A stretch of 24,690 bases of DNA from Gemmatimonadota bacterium (lineage in GTDB: Bacteria; 4572-55; J002): assembly GCA_003697105.1 (NCBI GenBank), contig RFFQ01000010.1:1-24690 (forward strand), given 5' to 3'. The notes under the pieces are model-generated. The model ran no database searches and was not told the DNA's origin. It saw nothing but the letters and a program-made list of their open reading frames with translations. Shown in pieces: positions 15,525 to 24,690 of this stretch (position 1 is the stretch's first letter; each line of letters starts with the position of its first letter). The translations under genes were made by a program, and so were the position numbers.

Positions 15525-15600
15525 AAGGGACTCCCTTTGGTTAAAGCGTAAAAAAGGCGAAAACATAACCCGCGCGAAACAACTGCAAAGCAGTGATTAC

Positions 15601-15629
15601 AGTGTAACCGAATTTGCATACCGGATCAA
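15601..15629 (-). promoter_or_regulatory. Candidate promoter of the response regulator
   Basis: On the minus strand TTGATC (plus 15624-15629), a 17-bp spacer and TACACT (plus 15601-15606). The leader would be about 70 nt. The -35 hexamer is identical to that proposed for pyrD. Confidence 0.45.
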
Positions 15630-15647
15630 CTCTTTTTTTTACAACTC

Positions 15648-15682
15648 AAAAACCCCGAATGTTTAACTACATCCGGGGTTTT
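15648..15682 (-). terminator. Rho-independent terminator of the giant repeat protein gene
   Basis: On the minus strand AAAACCCCGGAT (plus 15671-15682) pairs with ATTCGGGGTTTT (plus 15649-15660) with one G-U pair and a 10-nt loop, ending in five T residues. It lies 35 bp past the stop at 15718-15720. Confidence 0.8.
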
Positions 15683-15717
15683 CAGAGAATACACAAGGGA
15701 ATTACGCCCGAGCCGGG

Positions 15718-18700
15718 TCATTTAATGGTGACTTTATAGCTCATCTGCCCGCTTTGCCCAGGAGTGAGTTCTAGCACATTAACATTCACGTTTGTAAAAT
15801 CAATTGAAATGGAGTGTCCATCATATCCCCCACCGTCATTATCCCCATCATTGGCATCGGCGGTCAGATAAATGGTACTGCCATCGGGACGGACAAACTC
15901 AATATCTTGCGAACCCGCGCCGGTATCAAAACCATCATACACGATGTTCACAAATTCTGAAATTGGGTCGGAGAGATCAATTTGGAGTAACGTATCCGCA
16001 CCCGCATTGATATATGTCACCGTATAAAGCAGGGTATCTCCGGGTGACGCCACCGCTTTATCAACCGATTTGACCAGTTGCATACTGCCGGTCTGCACAT
16101 CGCCCACCGTTGTCATATCCGTGACACTGCTGGTAATTGCCGGATTATTGACTGACGTGGCAGTAAAGACGGTAACATCCACAGCATTATCTGGTGTGCT
16201 GGTGGGTACAAACGCCGTCACAATAATATCCACGGTACCCCCTGCCGGCACATTACTCAATGAGGTAATCGGGCTGCCGGTTGGGTTTCCACTGCCATCA
16301 TCCAAGTAAATCGCCCACGCCCAGCCCCGTGAACTGGTAAAGCTTAGATTGACATCATCTGGCACACTTCCCAAGTTAGTCACATCATGGAAGTAATGGA
16401 CTCGCGTCCCTTTCGGTACCGTCCGGCTTTGATCTGGCAGAATAATAATACCGCCCAGATGTACCGTAGCCGAGGCATCTGGTCCGGGGCTGTATTTGCG
16501 CCGGTAGGTACTGGTCGGATGGCTATACCACGTATCCACCTGTGCCGTATTGGTAAAGGCAGTACCTAAGGGGACGATGTCTAAAATATTACTATCCACA
16601 ATCGCACTGTAATAAATCACCAAGCTATCACCGCCGGAATTGAGAGAGTCGCCGCTACCAAACGTCCAGGTAATTCGTCCGGTCGTAGAATCATAGACCG
16701 CCAAACTCGGGGTTGTCGCCACATTATTGATCTCGTATGCCGGAGCGGGTGAGCCAGTGAGCGGATTATCCGAGCGCATCCCATTGGGCACGACATCTGT
16801 AATGATAATATCATACGCTTTCGCTGGGGAAGAGCCGCTATTGACCACCTCAATGCGGTATCGAACCGTATCACCGGCGGCAACGGTCTGTTTATCCGCC
16901 GTTTTGGTGATTGACATTCGAGGCTGAACGATAGTATGGCTGGTTGAGGCGTATCGCGACTCATAATCCGCCGCCAGATCATCACTAAAACCATGGTTCA
17001 CGTAATTCCAATTTACACTGGCATTATTGGTCACCGTTCCATCCACGCTGGTATTGAGGAATAAATTTTGTCCGGTGGAATTTTTGCCGGTCACATCAAC
17101 GGTATAATAAACATAGATGCTTTCCGGGCTAGTGTTCGCATTGGTGATCGGGTTAAACTCCCAGCGGGGGATAAACCGGCGGAATGAATTCAGCGAATCC
17201 GAGATGTCAAAGGAGGTCAACGCCGTATTGGGATCGGTAATGCTGGCATCACTTCGTCCATAGGATACGGTTGTGGTATCCATGCGGGTGGCTTCCGGTA
17301 ACGTATCGACCACCACCGGATAATAGATCACCGTTTGCCGGGGCAATTCGACGGTCAGCGTATAGGATTGCCGGTCGCCGATGCGCCAGGTAGTGCCGGT
17401 TGGTGTTTTGGTAATGGTCGCGCCTTCAATCGCCACCACACCGGCGGAATCTGGACCCACATCCGCATAAGCAGGGGTCGAATCGGTGTCGCGTTCGAGT
17501 GGTAGATTGCCCGGCAACGTACTGTAATCGATCACATCCACCCGGTTCGTGATCAGTTTGGAAGATTCCATAATCTCGGAATTCAGAGTCGCCGTATATT
17601 CCAGTAAAACGGTTTCGGCGGTATCTACCCGGGCCGTCGCATTACTGGCATTGGTGATCAACGTGATAATCCATTCTCCGGTCGCCGCCGTGTAAGATCG
17701 ACTGTAATCCACACCGTCAGTCAGAGCGCGTCCACCCGAGGTGAACGTGGTAATCGTCGGTTCGGTACCGTTCATTTCCGCCGGGATGGTATCCCGAATT
17801 ACCACATCATAGGCGGCAGAATTACCGGTATTTTGAAATGTGACGGTGTAATTGACCGAACTCACTCCCGGGCGCACAATCGGATTACCATTTCCGTCCG
17901 TTCCGAGGTTGGGTGCAACCGGCGGGACATCCAAGTTCTTGACCAGATTGGAGATCGTTGGTTCGATGATAGTTGCTTGTACCGGATTGGATTGAATCTG
18001 GGTGACCGATGCTGGATTGCCATTGATGGTATTCCAGCGGAAACCTGCCCGGTTGGTCAACACACTATCTCGTGCCACATCCGGCGAACCTCCAAAATAT
18101 TGTTGATCCACGTTCGTGCGCATCGTGATGCGATAGGGATTGACCGTCGCATTCCCCGGCAAACTTCCTAATGAGAGGGCAATGGTATCTCCCAAACCGG
18201 TATAGAGCGTATCAATGGAGCCGCTGTTATTCTGGAATCGCAGGTCAACCAGCGAGACACCATCCGGCAAGGTATCCAGAAAGACGGATTGGTAAGCCGT
18301 CGTCTGATTTGGTACATCAAATTCAATGATATAATAGAGCGTATCCCCGATGGTCGTTACAACATCCGTGCTATCGGTAGGGGAGGGGTCCACAAAAACG
18401 GAATATTGATTTTTGATTTGTGTCGGTAATCCATCGGTAAACGCTAAAGCAGTATCATTTTGGGTCGATTGGTACACCCGCTCAAAAGGGGTTGAACCGG
18501 GCAGACTGGAAAAGGTATCCACGACCGCATGGTTGACCATGTAGGCTGAGGTACCAATACTGGCATCGACTTGCAGTTGGTAATTAATCGTCACCGTTTC
18601 CCCCGGATAAACGGGTGTGTTTGCGGTACTATCAAATTCGATGGTAAAGACTGTGCCATCGTACAAAAGGGTGGTATCTCCCGCACCTAAAGTCCGTGCG

Positions 18701-21700
18701 CCGACCGTGATTGAAATCGATAAGGTGGTGGGGTCGGTATCGCGCATACCCTGCGGCACGGTATCCCGAAAGACGGTTTCATAGGCAACTCCATCCCCGA
18801 CATTATCAAACGTAACGGTATAATTGACAATCTGCGTTCCCGAGACCGGATTACCGGTGGTCTGTGTCTTGACAAAATTCGCAAATTCCGGCTCATTGAC
18901 ATACGTGGTGACGGTATTCGTAACGGAACTTAACTGCGTCCCCACATCATCATTGATGTAATTCCACGTGAAATAGCCGGTATTACTGAACGAATCGGTA
19001 CTATCGACCGGGCTTCCCCCATTGAACGTGGAATCCACACGAGCGGTAATATCAATCGTTACCGTTAACCCTGCGGCGCCACCGAAAAGAGAATCAAACT
19101 CGGCACCGCTCACTTGGACCAGAGTTGTCCCATTCCCTTGCGGTGTCTCCGTAATCGTCCCATGCGTGGTACTGGTGTTTAGAACCGTTAGCCCATCTGG
19201 GATGGTATCGCGGAAGACGACATCGTAAGCAGTAGCACTATCCGGCACAATAAACTGAATCTGGTAATAAATTTCCTCACCGATCTGCACCGAATCCCCA
19301 TCCGCCGGCGCATGATACTGGGTCGTCACCGATTTAGACGAGGTGGGACCTCGCGTATAAAACGTATTACAATCTGGACCCACTTGGGTATAGACGCGCT
19401 CTGGGGTGACATAGGCACTGTCCGCGGGACCGGTGAAGTTCCCATACTGGGCCGTATCTTTAATGGAGGTATAACTGAGCACAGCGGCACAGTTCTGCAT
19501 GGTAACACCTGCCCCAATGGAGGAATCAACCGTCGCGGTATAGGTTATCGTAATGACTTCATTGGGGTCCACCACGGCAGTAGCGGTGGTATCAAACGCA
19601 ATGGTGAGTACCCCTGTACCGCTGTTAAAACTGGCGTTAAAATCCGTTCCGGAGGTAAATGCACCATCGGTACTACTGGTAATTGCTACCGTACCAGAAG
19701 GATCGGTTAAGCGCATTCCGATAGGCAACGTATCCACCACCACTACATCATAGGCAGGGGAATCAAAGTTATAGCCGGGGTAATTATTATCAAAAGTCAA
19801 CGTAAAGGGGATATTTTCGTTTGCTTGTACCGTATCATCGGGGGTCGTGTGGGTCTTCGTAAAACTGATAATCTGCGGTTCGATGACATAATAACGGATA
19901 TTAGGACCGTAATCTTCATCTTGGGTCGTCGGATTCCCATTTTCATCGTACGTATCCCAATTAAAATCATTCACACCGCGATTTTGGGTCCGGACTCGCA
20001 GTTCATCGCTAACGTCCACGACCCCGTTGAGTGGACCCGCCTCATTTTGCCCACTGCCACCCCCGTGATAATTGCTCATGACACTCGCAATAACGGTAAT
20101 GGTGACCAGTGAGTCGCTCGCTCCGGCCCGGATTCGATCCCATTGGACTTCAAAACCACGATACGTCCCTGTCCGAATATAATTGAAAATATTGGGGTTA
20201 TCTCCACCATTAATGGTAATTTCCTGAATTTCCCAGCCATCATCCAATTGAATCAACGCATTTGGATTATAGGCTTGCGTATATGCCGGCACGGTAATTT
20301 CGTAGGTAATGGTGGTATATTCCCCAATGGTAATATGGGGGCGATTTGATCCACCGTCATATGTGGTGGACTGCTGTCGCGTAAAGCTACGGGAAAGCGT
20401 GACATTGGGGGTCTGAAAACTAATGGATTGCAACAAGTTCGGGTCATACGTGCGTTCATTTGCACTGGTATCTGGCATGGAGGTATAACCGGTTATATCT
20501 GCATAATTGGAGAGGGTCACCAAGGTTTGACCAGCGGTTGCGATTCCATTTGCCGAGATGGTATCATCAACATCCACCGTGTACTGAATAAAGAGCGTAT
20601 CCAAGGGTGCCAGACCCCCTTGGGTGCTATCTCCTTGCGTTTTGAAGGTTAAAATACCTGTTGCCGCCGTGTAGGTGGTATCAATAACCCCTAACACGAC
20701 GAGATCACGGGTGCTACCGGCATCTGGACGGATTTCCACCGTATTGATCGTGGGTGTTGCATTTCGCATCCCATACGGCAGAGTATCCGCAATGGTAATT
20801 TGATATGCCGGAGACGTTCCACTGTTGACCGCCCGCAACGTGAACACAATTGTGGAATCCCCATTGATCGTGCCCGAAATGTTACTGGTTTTGCTGAATG
20901 TACTGACGTTTGGCTCAACAATATAATAATCAATGGTACGGGACATCGTCGTCGGGAAAGCGTTATGATTGTAATTGACCCCGTAAATGGAAAAATCGGT
21001 ATAACCGGTATTCGGTAGTTGGGTGGGAATGGTGTAATCATTTCCCGGCACATCCTGCGGTCGCGTGGCATATTGGATAACAACTTCCCCTTGACCTCCT
21101 GGACTCACAAAATCCGCCACAGTCCAGACCAATGACGGCGCCGTTGAATCGGATAACGTGACGGTCGAACCGGTGGTATTGGTAATAATACTGAAACTGC
21201 CCGGCACATACTCCATACCGGTCGAAATGGAATCACCAATGGTCACTCCGGTATAATTCCCCGCGGCAAACAGATTGAGCGAATCTCGATGGAAAATGGG
21301 ATTCCCGATGGTTCCATAGGCGGTGCTGTCTGAGGTCACGGCGCCGGGCTGCACGGTGGACCAGTGAACTTTGTTAAATTCCACTCCGGCAACCGTTACA
21401 ATCGCCGGGGTCGTATCATAGCTATGGCGGCAGATACGGGTACCCGCGCCATCCACACACCAGCCTTCCACTACACCCAATACATTAAGGGAATCGGGCC
21501 CAACAATCGCGCTAAAAACCGCCGATTTGGTATCATTTCCGCCAGCCGCTTCAATGGTATCAATATCGGTATAATCCCAATAAAGAACGCTATCACCGAT
21601 AATCGTTGCCACACCTAATGAATCTACCCCGCCTCCTTGTCCACTTTCTTGCACGATACTACTAAATCCGTTACCGAGTTCAATGTTGAGATAAAGAGAA

Positions 21701-24690
21701 TCCGCGGCACCATCTCCCACATTCGTCAAGGTTACGGTAAATGTAACGCGTTGACCTAACCCTGCCGTTTGCAAGGTGGGTGTAATGTCGATATTCACAT
21801 TGGGGGTGAGGGGATTAACGGTTGTCGTTGCAGGTGGGGATACAATTGGGTCACCGCATGTGTTGGTATAATCTAGGTCAACAACATTATCACTTGTCGG
21901 TACGATACCGGGGTCACTATTCAAGTCGGAATCACAATAGGTACCATCACCTTCCACCCGAAACGTAATGGTGATCCGCTCACCCGGGATGATGGTATCC
22001 ACTTCGGTTGCCCATTGGATGATAGTACCACCGGCAGACGTATCGGGCTCCGTATCGGCAAAGGTACGTCCGGTGGGCAAACCGGTACTAATATACGTAC
22101 TCGTAATCGTTGCCGTGCCCTGATCATAGACATAGCCTGTGGGTAGGGTATCCGTGACGACCACATTCCGCGCTACGGAACTCGGCATTCCACCGGTGGT
22201 ATCGTTATCCACAATGATACGCATCTCACCGCCACAGGTGCTAAAATCTGCCGAGGAAACCACGCTTGTCGCCCCTGCCACCGAAGGTTGCGTCACCACG
22301 GTTCCAGAGGTGACACTGGTAAACAAATCCCGGCAACTACTGGCATTACATCCCCAATACACATACGCCAAATTCGTGACCGGGTCCACACAACTATCCA
22401 CAACAGTATAAATATAATATTCCGACAACCCTAACGGCAGGTCCGATGCTAAGGTAAATTCATACGCTCCATTCACGATGTTGACACTACTGATCGCCGG
22501 TGCACTCCCTTGGGGAACAATTGTTTGATACTGCAAATTGGATGGAATACTATCCCGAATGAGAGCATTCTGGGCAGTGGCATTTCCATTATTATAAATC
22601 TGAATGCGATAATAGACCGGTTCGTTATAGGACGCATAAATGGTATTACTCCACGACCCTGTCGTATCTTTTGCCACATCCTTATTTAAGGTGATGATCG
22701 GCTCTTTAATCTCGATGGTGATCGAGTTAGAGAGTGAAATTTCCGTTGCTGTTGAGGTGCCCGAGGTATCCACTTGGCACGGAGTCGAATACCGCGCCAC
22801 CGTACTGGTACGACGATTCGCCGAAAAATCACAGGTCGTACGAACTTCAAAGAAGATTTTGAGGGTATCCCCCACATCCAGAGAGGCTAATTCAGGAATT
22901 TCGGTTTTCGTCCAGAGCAACAAGGTATCGCCGGCCGTAAAACCAGCCGGGTCATTTGTGGCGGTACGTGCACCACTATTGAGTTGAACTTTCGTCGTTC
23001 CGGTTTGATATTCAAACCCCGTTTGAAGAAAATCATACTCAGCTTCGATATTATAATCCGTAGTTGCCCCATTATTGATCAAATAGATTGCTAAGGTATC
23101 CGTCGAACACAACTCGACGGAATCTGGCACCACATTTCGCGCCCGTAAATTGGAGTTCGGGACGGTAAATCGGGGAACACCATCTTTGACGATGGGTGTG
23201 GCACAACTTCCCGGACAGTTTTTGTACCATGTGGTGGTAGAAGAGGTCTGATCGGCTAAATCACAATCGGTCCCTTTCAGACGGGTAAAAACGGTAATGG
23301 TATCCGTTTGACCGGGCGCAAGGTCGCCCAAATCAATATCAAAGGTTGTCTTGTTGACTTGATAATTAAACGTAATCAATGAATCTTGACGACTACCGTT
23401 CACATAGACGGAATCCAGCCGCAGATGTTGCCCAATGGAATCATATAAGGCCGTATTAAAAGCGGTGCCGCTTCCGGAATTGGTCACATAAATAATCCAA
23501 CTCGGGTTGATATTCTCGACGGTCACATCGTTTGGAGTAAAAATCACACTGACATCGGCAACAGTATTCAACAACGGTTCATCACTATTGGTCACTGAAC
23601 CATATACCGTACCGCATGCATCTCGCTCGTGGAGTGCGACATTCAGCAATTTTGGCGTCCCGCAGATTTTAGTCAGGAGCAGTCGAATCGTTCCGGTGGC
23701 GCTGGTATTCGGCGTGTTCAGGAAGCGGAACACTAAACTATCAGCATAGGCGGTCGTATCCGAAGGCAATACCCCACCAAATCCGGTGATCGATGTGACG
23801 GAATTATACAGGTAATTTGTCGTTTCAATAACAACTTCAACGGTATCCGCATTCCAGTTGGAACCGGAAACACCCACCAGATCAATATCAACGGAGATCG
23901 TATCACAATCGGCAACAATATTTCGTGAAAAATTAGGAGTAATGGTGATATTGGGGGTCGGAATGGTAAACGACAGATTATCCGTGGCAAAAGCTGGGTC
24001 GGTACAATTATAATCTACCCGGGCGTTAATACTCGTGGTGGGGGTACAATCGTTATAAATTTTTGCCTGAATCGTTCCCGTACCGACAGGCAAGCTCGAG
24101 CCAGCAAAAGAAAATCGCGTGCTGTCCCCCAACGTGATAATGGTCGGCTTAATATTCCCAAAGCCACTAACACTGTTGGTATCCACGAACACATAATCGG
24201 GGTGAATTAAGGTTACAAAAACCGAATCGGCGGTGTAATTGGTAATATTTAGGTCAATATCCACATCAAAGGTATCAAAGACGGCCGCCGCTTGGGAAAG
24301 AGCAAGGGTAATCCCCGGATTCGATTGCACAAAATTAACCGTCTGGACATAATCCCCATTACCACCGCCCCCACAACCGGCATTGTTACCGTTAATCGAC
24401 AAGGTGGAAGTAGTCGGATACGTGAGGGTGGAATCGGGTCCGATATTGGGCGGGTCAAATGAGAGATCGTATTGGATAATCAGTTGGTCACCACGCACAA
24501 AATCATCGGCTTCATCGAATAAAAAGTCCAGTGTGATGTAGATCGAATCATTCGAGACGGTTGAATCCGCAACTGGAATCGGGTTGGGACCAAACACGGT
24601 GGAGTTGCTATCCGTTAAAGTGTAGGTGAGATTTCCTGCATATTGCATATTGGGATGGGTTGTAGTTGCCAAAAAGGTGGAATTGGTCCA
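15718..24690 (-). CDS. Giant secreted DUF11 / isopeptide-fimbrial-like repeat protein (N-terminus outside the window)
   Basis: At least 2990 residues. The frame is open to the window edge (it begins WTNSTFLATTTHP there), so the true start and any signal peptide lie beyond 24690. It is rich in Thr, Ser, Asp, Asn and Val and very poor in Lys. It is made of Ig-like beta domains of about 150-180 residues with the DUF11 (TIGR01451-type) signature: a YTVTFxNxGxxxAYDVxxxDTxP core, then a YTAxVDSxI strand and TNxAxV near the end. From about 20925 to 16465 two domain types alternate (see the repeat entry). Near 16460-16090 is a CARDB-like domain (GIIILPDQSRTVPKGTRVHY), then a final DUF11 domain with an Asp/Gly-rich loop (ADANDGDNDGGGYDG). 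It ends ...SYKVTIK with no LPXTG or type IX sorting domain. Likely a surface fibre or matrix protein. Confidence 0.85.
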   Translation of the reverse strand, partial: WTNSTFLATTTHPNMQYAGNLTYTLTDSNSTVFGPNPIPVADSTVSNDSIYITLDFLFDEADDFVRGDQLIIQYDLSFDPPNIGPDSTLTYPTTSTLSINGNNAGCGGGGNGDYVQTVNFVQSNPGITLALSQAAAVFDTFDVDIDLNITNYTADSVFVTLIHPDYVFVDTNSVSGFGNIKPTIITLGDSTRFSFAGSSLPVGTGTIQAKIYNDCTPTTSINARVDYNCTDPAFATDNLSFTIPTPNITITPNFSRNIVADCDTISVDIDLVGVSGSNWNADTVEVVIETTNYLYNSVTSITGFGGVLPSDTTAYADSLVFRFLNTPNTSATGTIRLLLTKICGTPKLLNVALHERDACGTVYGSVTNSDEPLLNTVADVSVIFTPNDVTVENINPSWIIYVTNSGSGTAFNTALYDSIGQHLRLDSVYVNGSRQDSLITFNYQVNKTTFDIDLGDLAPGQTDTITVFTRLKGTDCDLADQTSSTTTWYKNCPGSCATPIVKDGVPRFTVPNSNLRARNVVPDSVELCSTDTLAIYLINNGATTDYNIEAEYDFLQTGFEYQTGTTKVQLNSGARTATNDPAGFTAGDTLLLWTKTEIPELASLDVGDTLKIFFEVRTTCDFSANRRTSTVARYSTPCQVDTSGTSTATEISLSNSITIEIKEPIITLNKDVAKDTTGSWSNTIYASYNEPVYYRIQIYNNGNATAQNALIRDSIPSNLQYQTIVPQGSAPAISSVNIVNGAYEFTLASDLPLGLSEYYIYTVVDSCVDPVTNLAYVYWGCNASSCRDLFTSVTSGTVVTQPSVAGATSVVSSADFSTCGGEMRIIVDNDTTGGMPSSVARNVVVTDTLPTGYVYDQGTATITSTYISTGLPTGRTFADTEPDTSAGGTIIQWATEVDTIIPGERITITFRVEGDGTYCDSDLNSDPGIVPTSDNVVDLDYTNTCGDPIVSPPATTTVNPLTPNVNIDITPTLQTAGLGQRVTFTVTLTNVGDGAADSLYLNIELGNGFSSIVQESGQGGGVDSLGVATIIGDSVLYWDYTDIDTIEAAGGNDTKSAVFSAIVGPDSLNVLGVVEGWCVDGAGTRICRHSYDTTPAIVTVAGVEFNKVHWSTVQPGAVTSDSTAYGTIGNPIFHRDSLNLFAAGNYTGVTIGDSISTGMEYVPGSFSIITNTTGSTVTLSDSTAPSLVWTVADFVSPGGQGEVVIQYATRPQDVPGNDYTIPTQLPNTGYTDFSIYGVNYNHNAFPTTMSRTIDYYIVEPNVSTFSKTSNISGTINGDSTIVFTLRAVNSGTSPAYQITIADTLPYGMRNATPTINTVEIRPDAGSTRDLVVLGVIDTTYTAATGILTFKTQGDSTQGGLAPLDTLFIQYTVDVDDTISANGIATAGQTLVTLSNYADITGYTSMPDTSANERTYDPNLLQSISFQTPNVTLSRSFTRQQSTTYDGGSNRPHITIGEYTTITYEITVPAYTQAYNPNALIQLDDGWEIQEITINGGDNPNIFNYIRTGTYRGFEVQWDRIRAGASDSLVTITVIASVMSNYHGGGSGQNEAGPLNGVVDVSDELRVRTQNRGVNDFNWDTYDENGNPTTQDEDYGPNIRYYVIEPQIISFTKTHTTPDDTVQANENIPFTLTFDNNYPGYNFDSPAYDVVVVDTLPIGMRLTDPSGTVAITSSTDGAFTSGTDFNASFNSGTGVLTIAFDTTATAVVDPNEVITITYTATVDSSIGAGVTMQNCAAVLSYTSIKDTAQYGNFTGPADSAYVTPERVYTQVGPDCNTFYTRGPTSSKSVTTQYHAPADGDSVQIGEEIYYQIQFIVPDSATAYDVVFRDTIPDGLTVLNTSTTHGTITETPQGNGTTLVQVSGAEFDSLFGGAAGLTVTIDITARVDSTFNGGSPVDSTDSFSNTGYFTWNYINDDVGTQLSSVTNTVTTYVNEPEFANFVKTQTTGNPVSGTQIVNYTVTFDNVGDGVAYETVFRDTVPQGMRDTDPTTLSISITVGARTLGAGDTTLLYDGTVFTIEFDSTANTPVYPGETVTINYQLQVDASIGTSAYMVNHAVVDTFSSLPGSTPFERVYQSTQNDTALAFTDGLPTQIKNQYSVFVDPSPTDSTDVVTTIGDTLYYIIEFDVPNQTTAYQSVFLDTLPDGVSLVDLRFQNNSGSIDTLYTGLGDTIALSLGSLPGNATVNPYRITMRTNVDQQYFGGSPDVARDSVLTNRAGFRWNTINGNPASVTQIQSNPVQATIIEPTISNLVKNLDVPPVAPNLGTDGNGNPIVRPGVSSVNYTVTFQNTGNSAAYDVVIRDTIPAEMNGTEPTITTFTSGGRALTDGVDYSRSYTAATGEWIITLITNASNATARVDTAETVLLEYTATLNSEIMESSKLITNRVDVIDYSTLPGNLPLERDTDSTPAYADVGPDSAGVVAIEGATITKTPTGTTWRIGDRQSYTLTVELPRQTVIYYPVVVDTLPEATRMDTTTVSYGRSDASITDPNTALTSFDISDSLNSFRRFIPRWEFNPITNANTSPESIYVYYTVDVTGKNSTGQNLFLNTSVDGTVTNNASVNWNYVNHGFSDDLAADYESRYASTSHTIVQPRMSITKTADKQTVAAGDTVRYRIEVVNSGSSPAKAYDIIITDVVPNGMRSDNPLTGSPAPAYEINNVATTPSLAVYDSTTGRITWTFGSGDSLNSGGDSLVIYYSAIVDSNILDIVPLGTAFTNTAQVDTWYSHPTSTYRRKYSPGPDASATVHLGGIIILPDQSRTVPKGTRVHYFHDVTNLGSVPDDVNLSFTSSRGWAWAIYLDDGSGNPTGSPITSLSNVPAGGTVDIIVTAFVPTSTPDNAVDVTVFTATSVNNPAITSSVTDMTTVGDVQTGSMQLVKSVDKAVASPGDTLLYTVTYINAGADTLLQIDLSDPISEFVNIVYDGFDTGAGSQDIEFVRPDGSTIYLTADANDGDNDGGGYDGHSISIDFTNVNVNVLELTPGQSGQMSYKVTIK
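16465..20925 (-). repeat. Alternating two-domain super-repeat inside the giant protein (A-B x4, then A)
   Basis: Reading the protein, type A domains start at about 20925, 19885, 18890, 17965 and 16925. They open with EP..xxFxKT and carry DTLPxGMRxxxPT, and most end near PxERxY. Type B domains start at about 20420, 19350, 18430 and 17435. They carry an IGDxxxYxIxVPxxTxxY core, DTLPDG and, near the end, a Phe/Asn-Trp-Asn motif (FTWNYIN, FRWNTIN, VNWNYVN), then VxEP leading into the next A. Boundaries are approximate, and the period is about 1 kb. Copies are diverged at the protein level; I did not align the DNA. Confidence 0.7.

Noticed and set aside
24670-24672. TTG at 24670-24672 as the start of the giant protein
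   Set aside because: The frame stays open to the window edge with the same kind of sequence (WTNSTF), and no signal peptide or ribosome site is seen.

Overview
The window looks like a chromosomal segment of a Gram-negative bacterium of moderate GC content. The evidence is an outer-membrane barrel candidate, a class 2 (quinone-linked) dihydroorotate dehydrogenase, secreted TPR proteins and a giant secreted DUF11-repeat protein. A GatE-type amidotransferase subunit and a bacterial SLC12-type transporter are compatible with an uncultivated lineage of the FCB kind (KSB1, Calditrichota, Zixibacteria and similar). That placement is a guess; no rRNA or other marker is present.

Layout. Bases 90-336 hold a decayed IS110-family transposase fragment on the minus strand. 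Bases 450-600 hold a cluster of GATCGATC palindromes and a minus-strand terminator. From about 12.2 kb down to 0.8 kb every intact gene lies on the minus strand, in this order of transcription: pyrD, a small DUF4177 protein, a 1715-residue SLC12-like transporter fused to a P-loop ATPase, an MscS-type mechanosensitive channel overlapping it by 4 bp, gatE with its own promoter and terminator, and two tandem paralogous TPR membrane-associated proteins that also overlap by 4 bp. A degenerate octamer repeat tract about 110 bp long lies directly against the start codon of the transporter fusion. Two genes lie on the plus strand (12.5-15.0 kb): an acyl-CoA dehydrogenase and a secreted, probably beta-barrel, outer-membrane protein. 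They end at a hairpin terminator facing a minus-strand single-domain response regulator. The last 9 kb is one minus-strand open frame, still open at the window edge, encoding at least 2990 residues of DUF11/isopeptide-fimbrial-like repeats.

How the genes work together. The clearest functional unit is the transporter-ATPase fusion plus MscS. SLC12 cotransporters move Na/K/Cl and set cell volume in eukaryotes, MscS channels release solutes on membrane stretch, and here the two are translationally coupled. The fused cytoplasmic helical region, P-loop ATPase and winged-helix tail suggest an ATP-dependent regulator built into the transporter. I regard this as the best candidate for an undescribed system in the window. 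The giant protein is the second point of interest: its C-terminal half is built from two alternating domain types, with a conserved Lys near the start and a conserved Asn near the end of most domains, the arrangement expected for self-crosslinking isopeptide domains. All calls come from reading the sequence; no database search was run.
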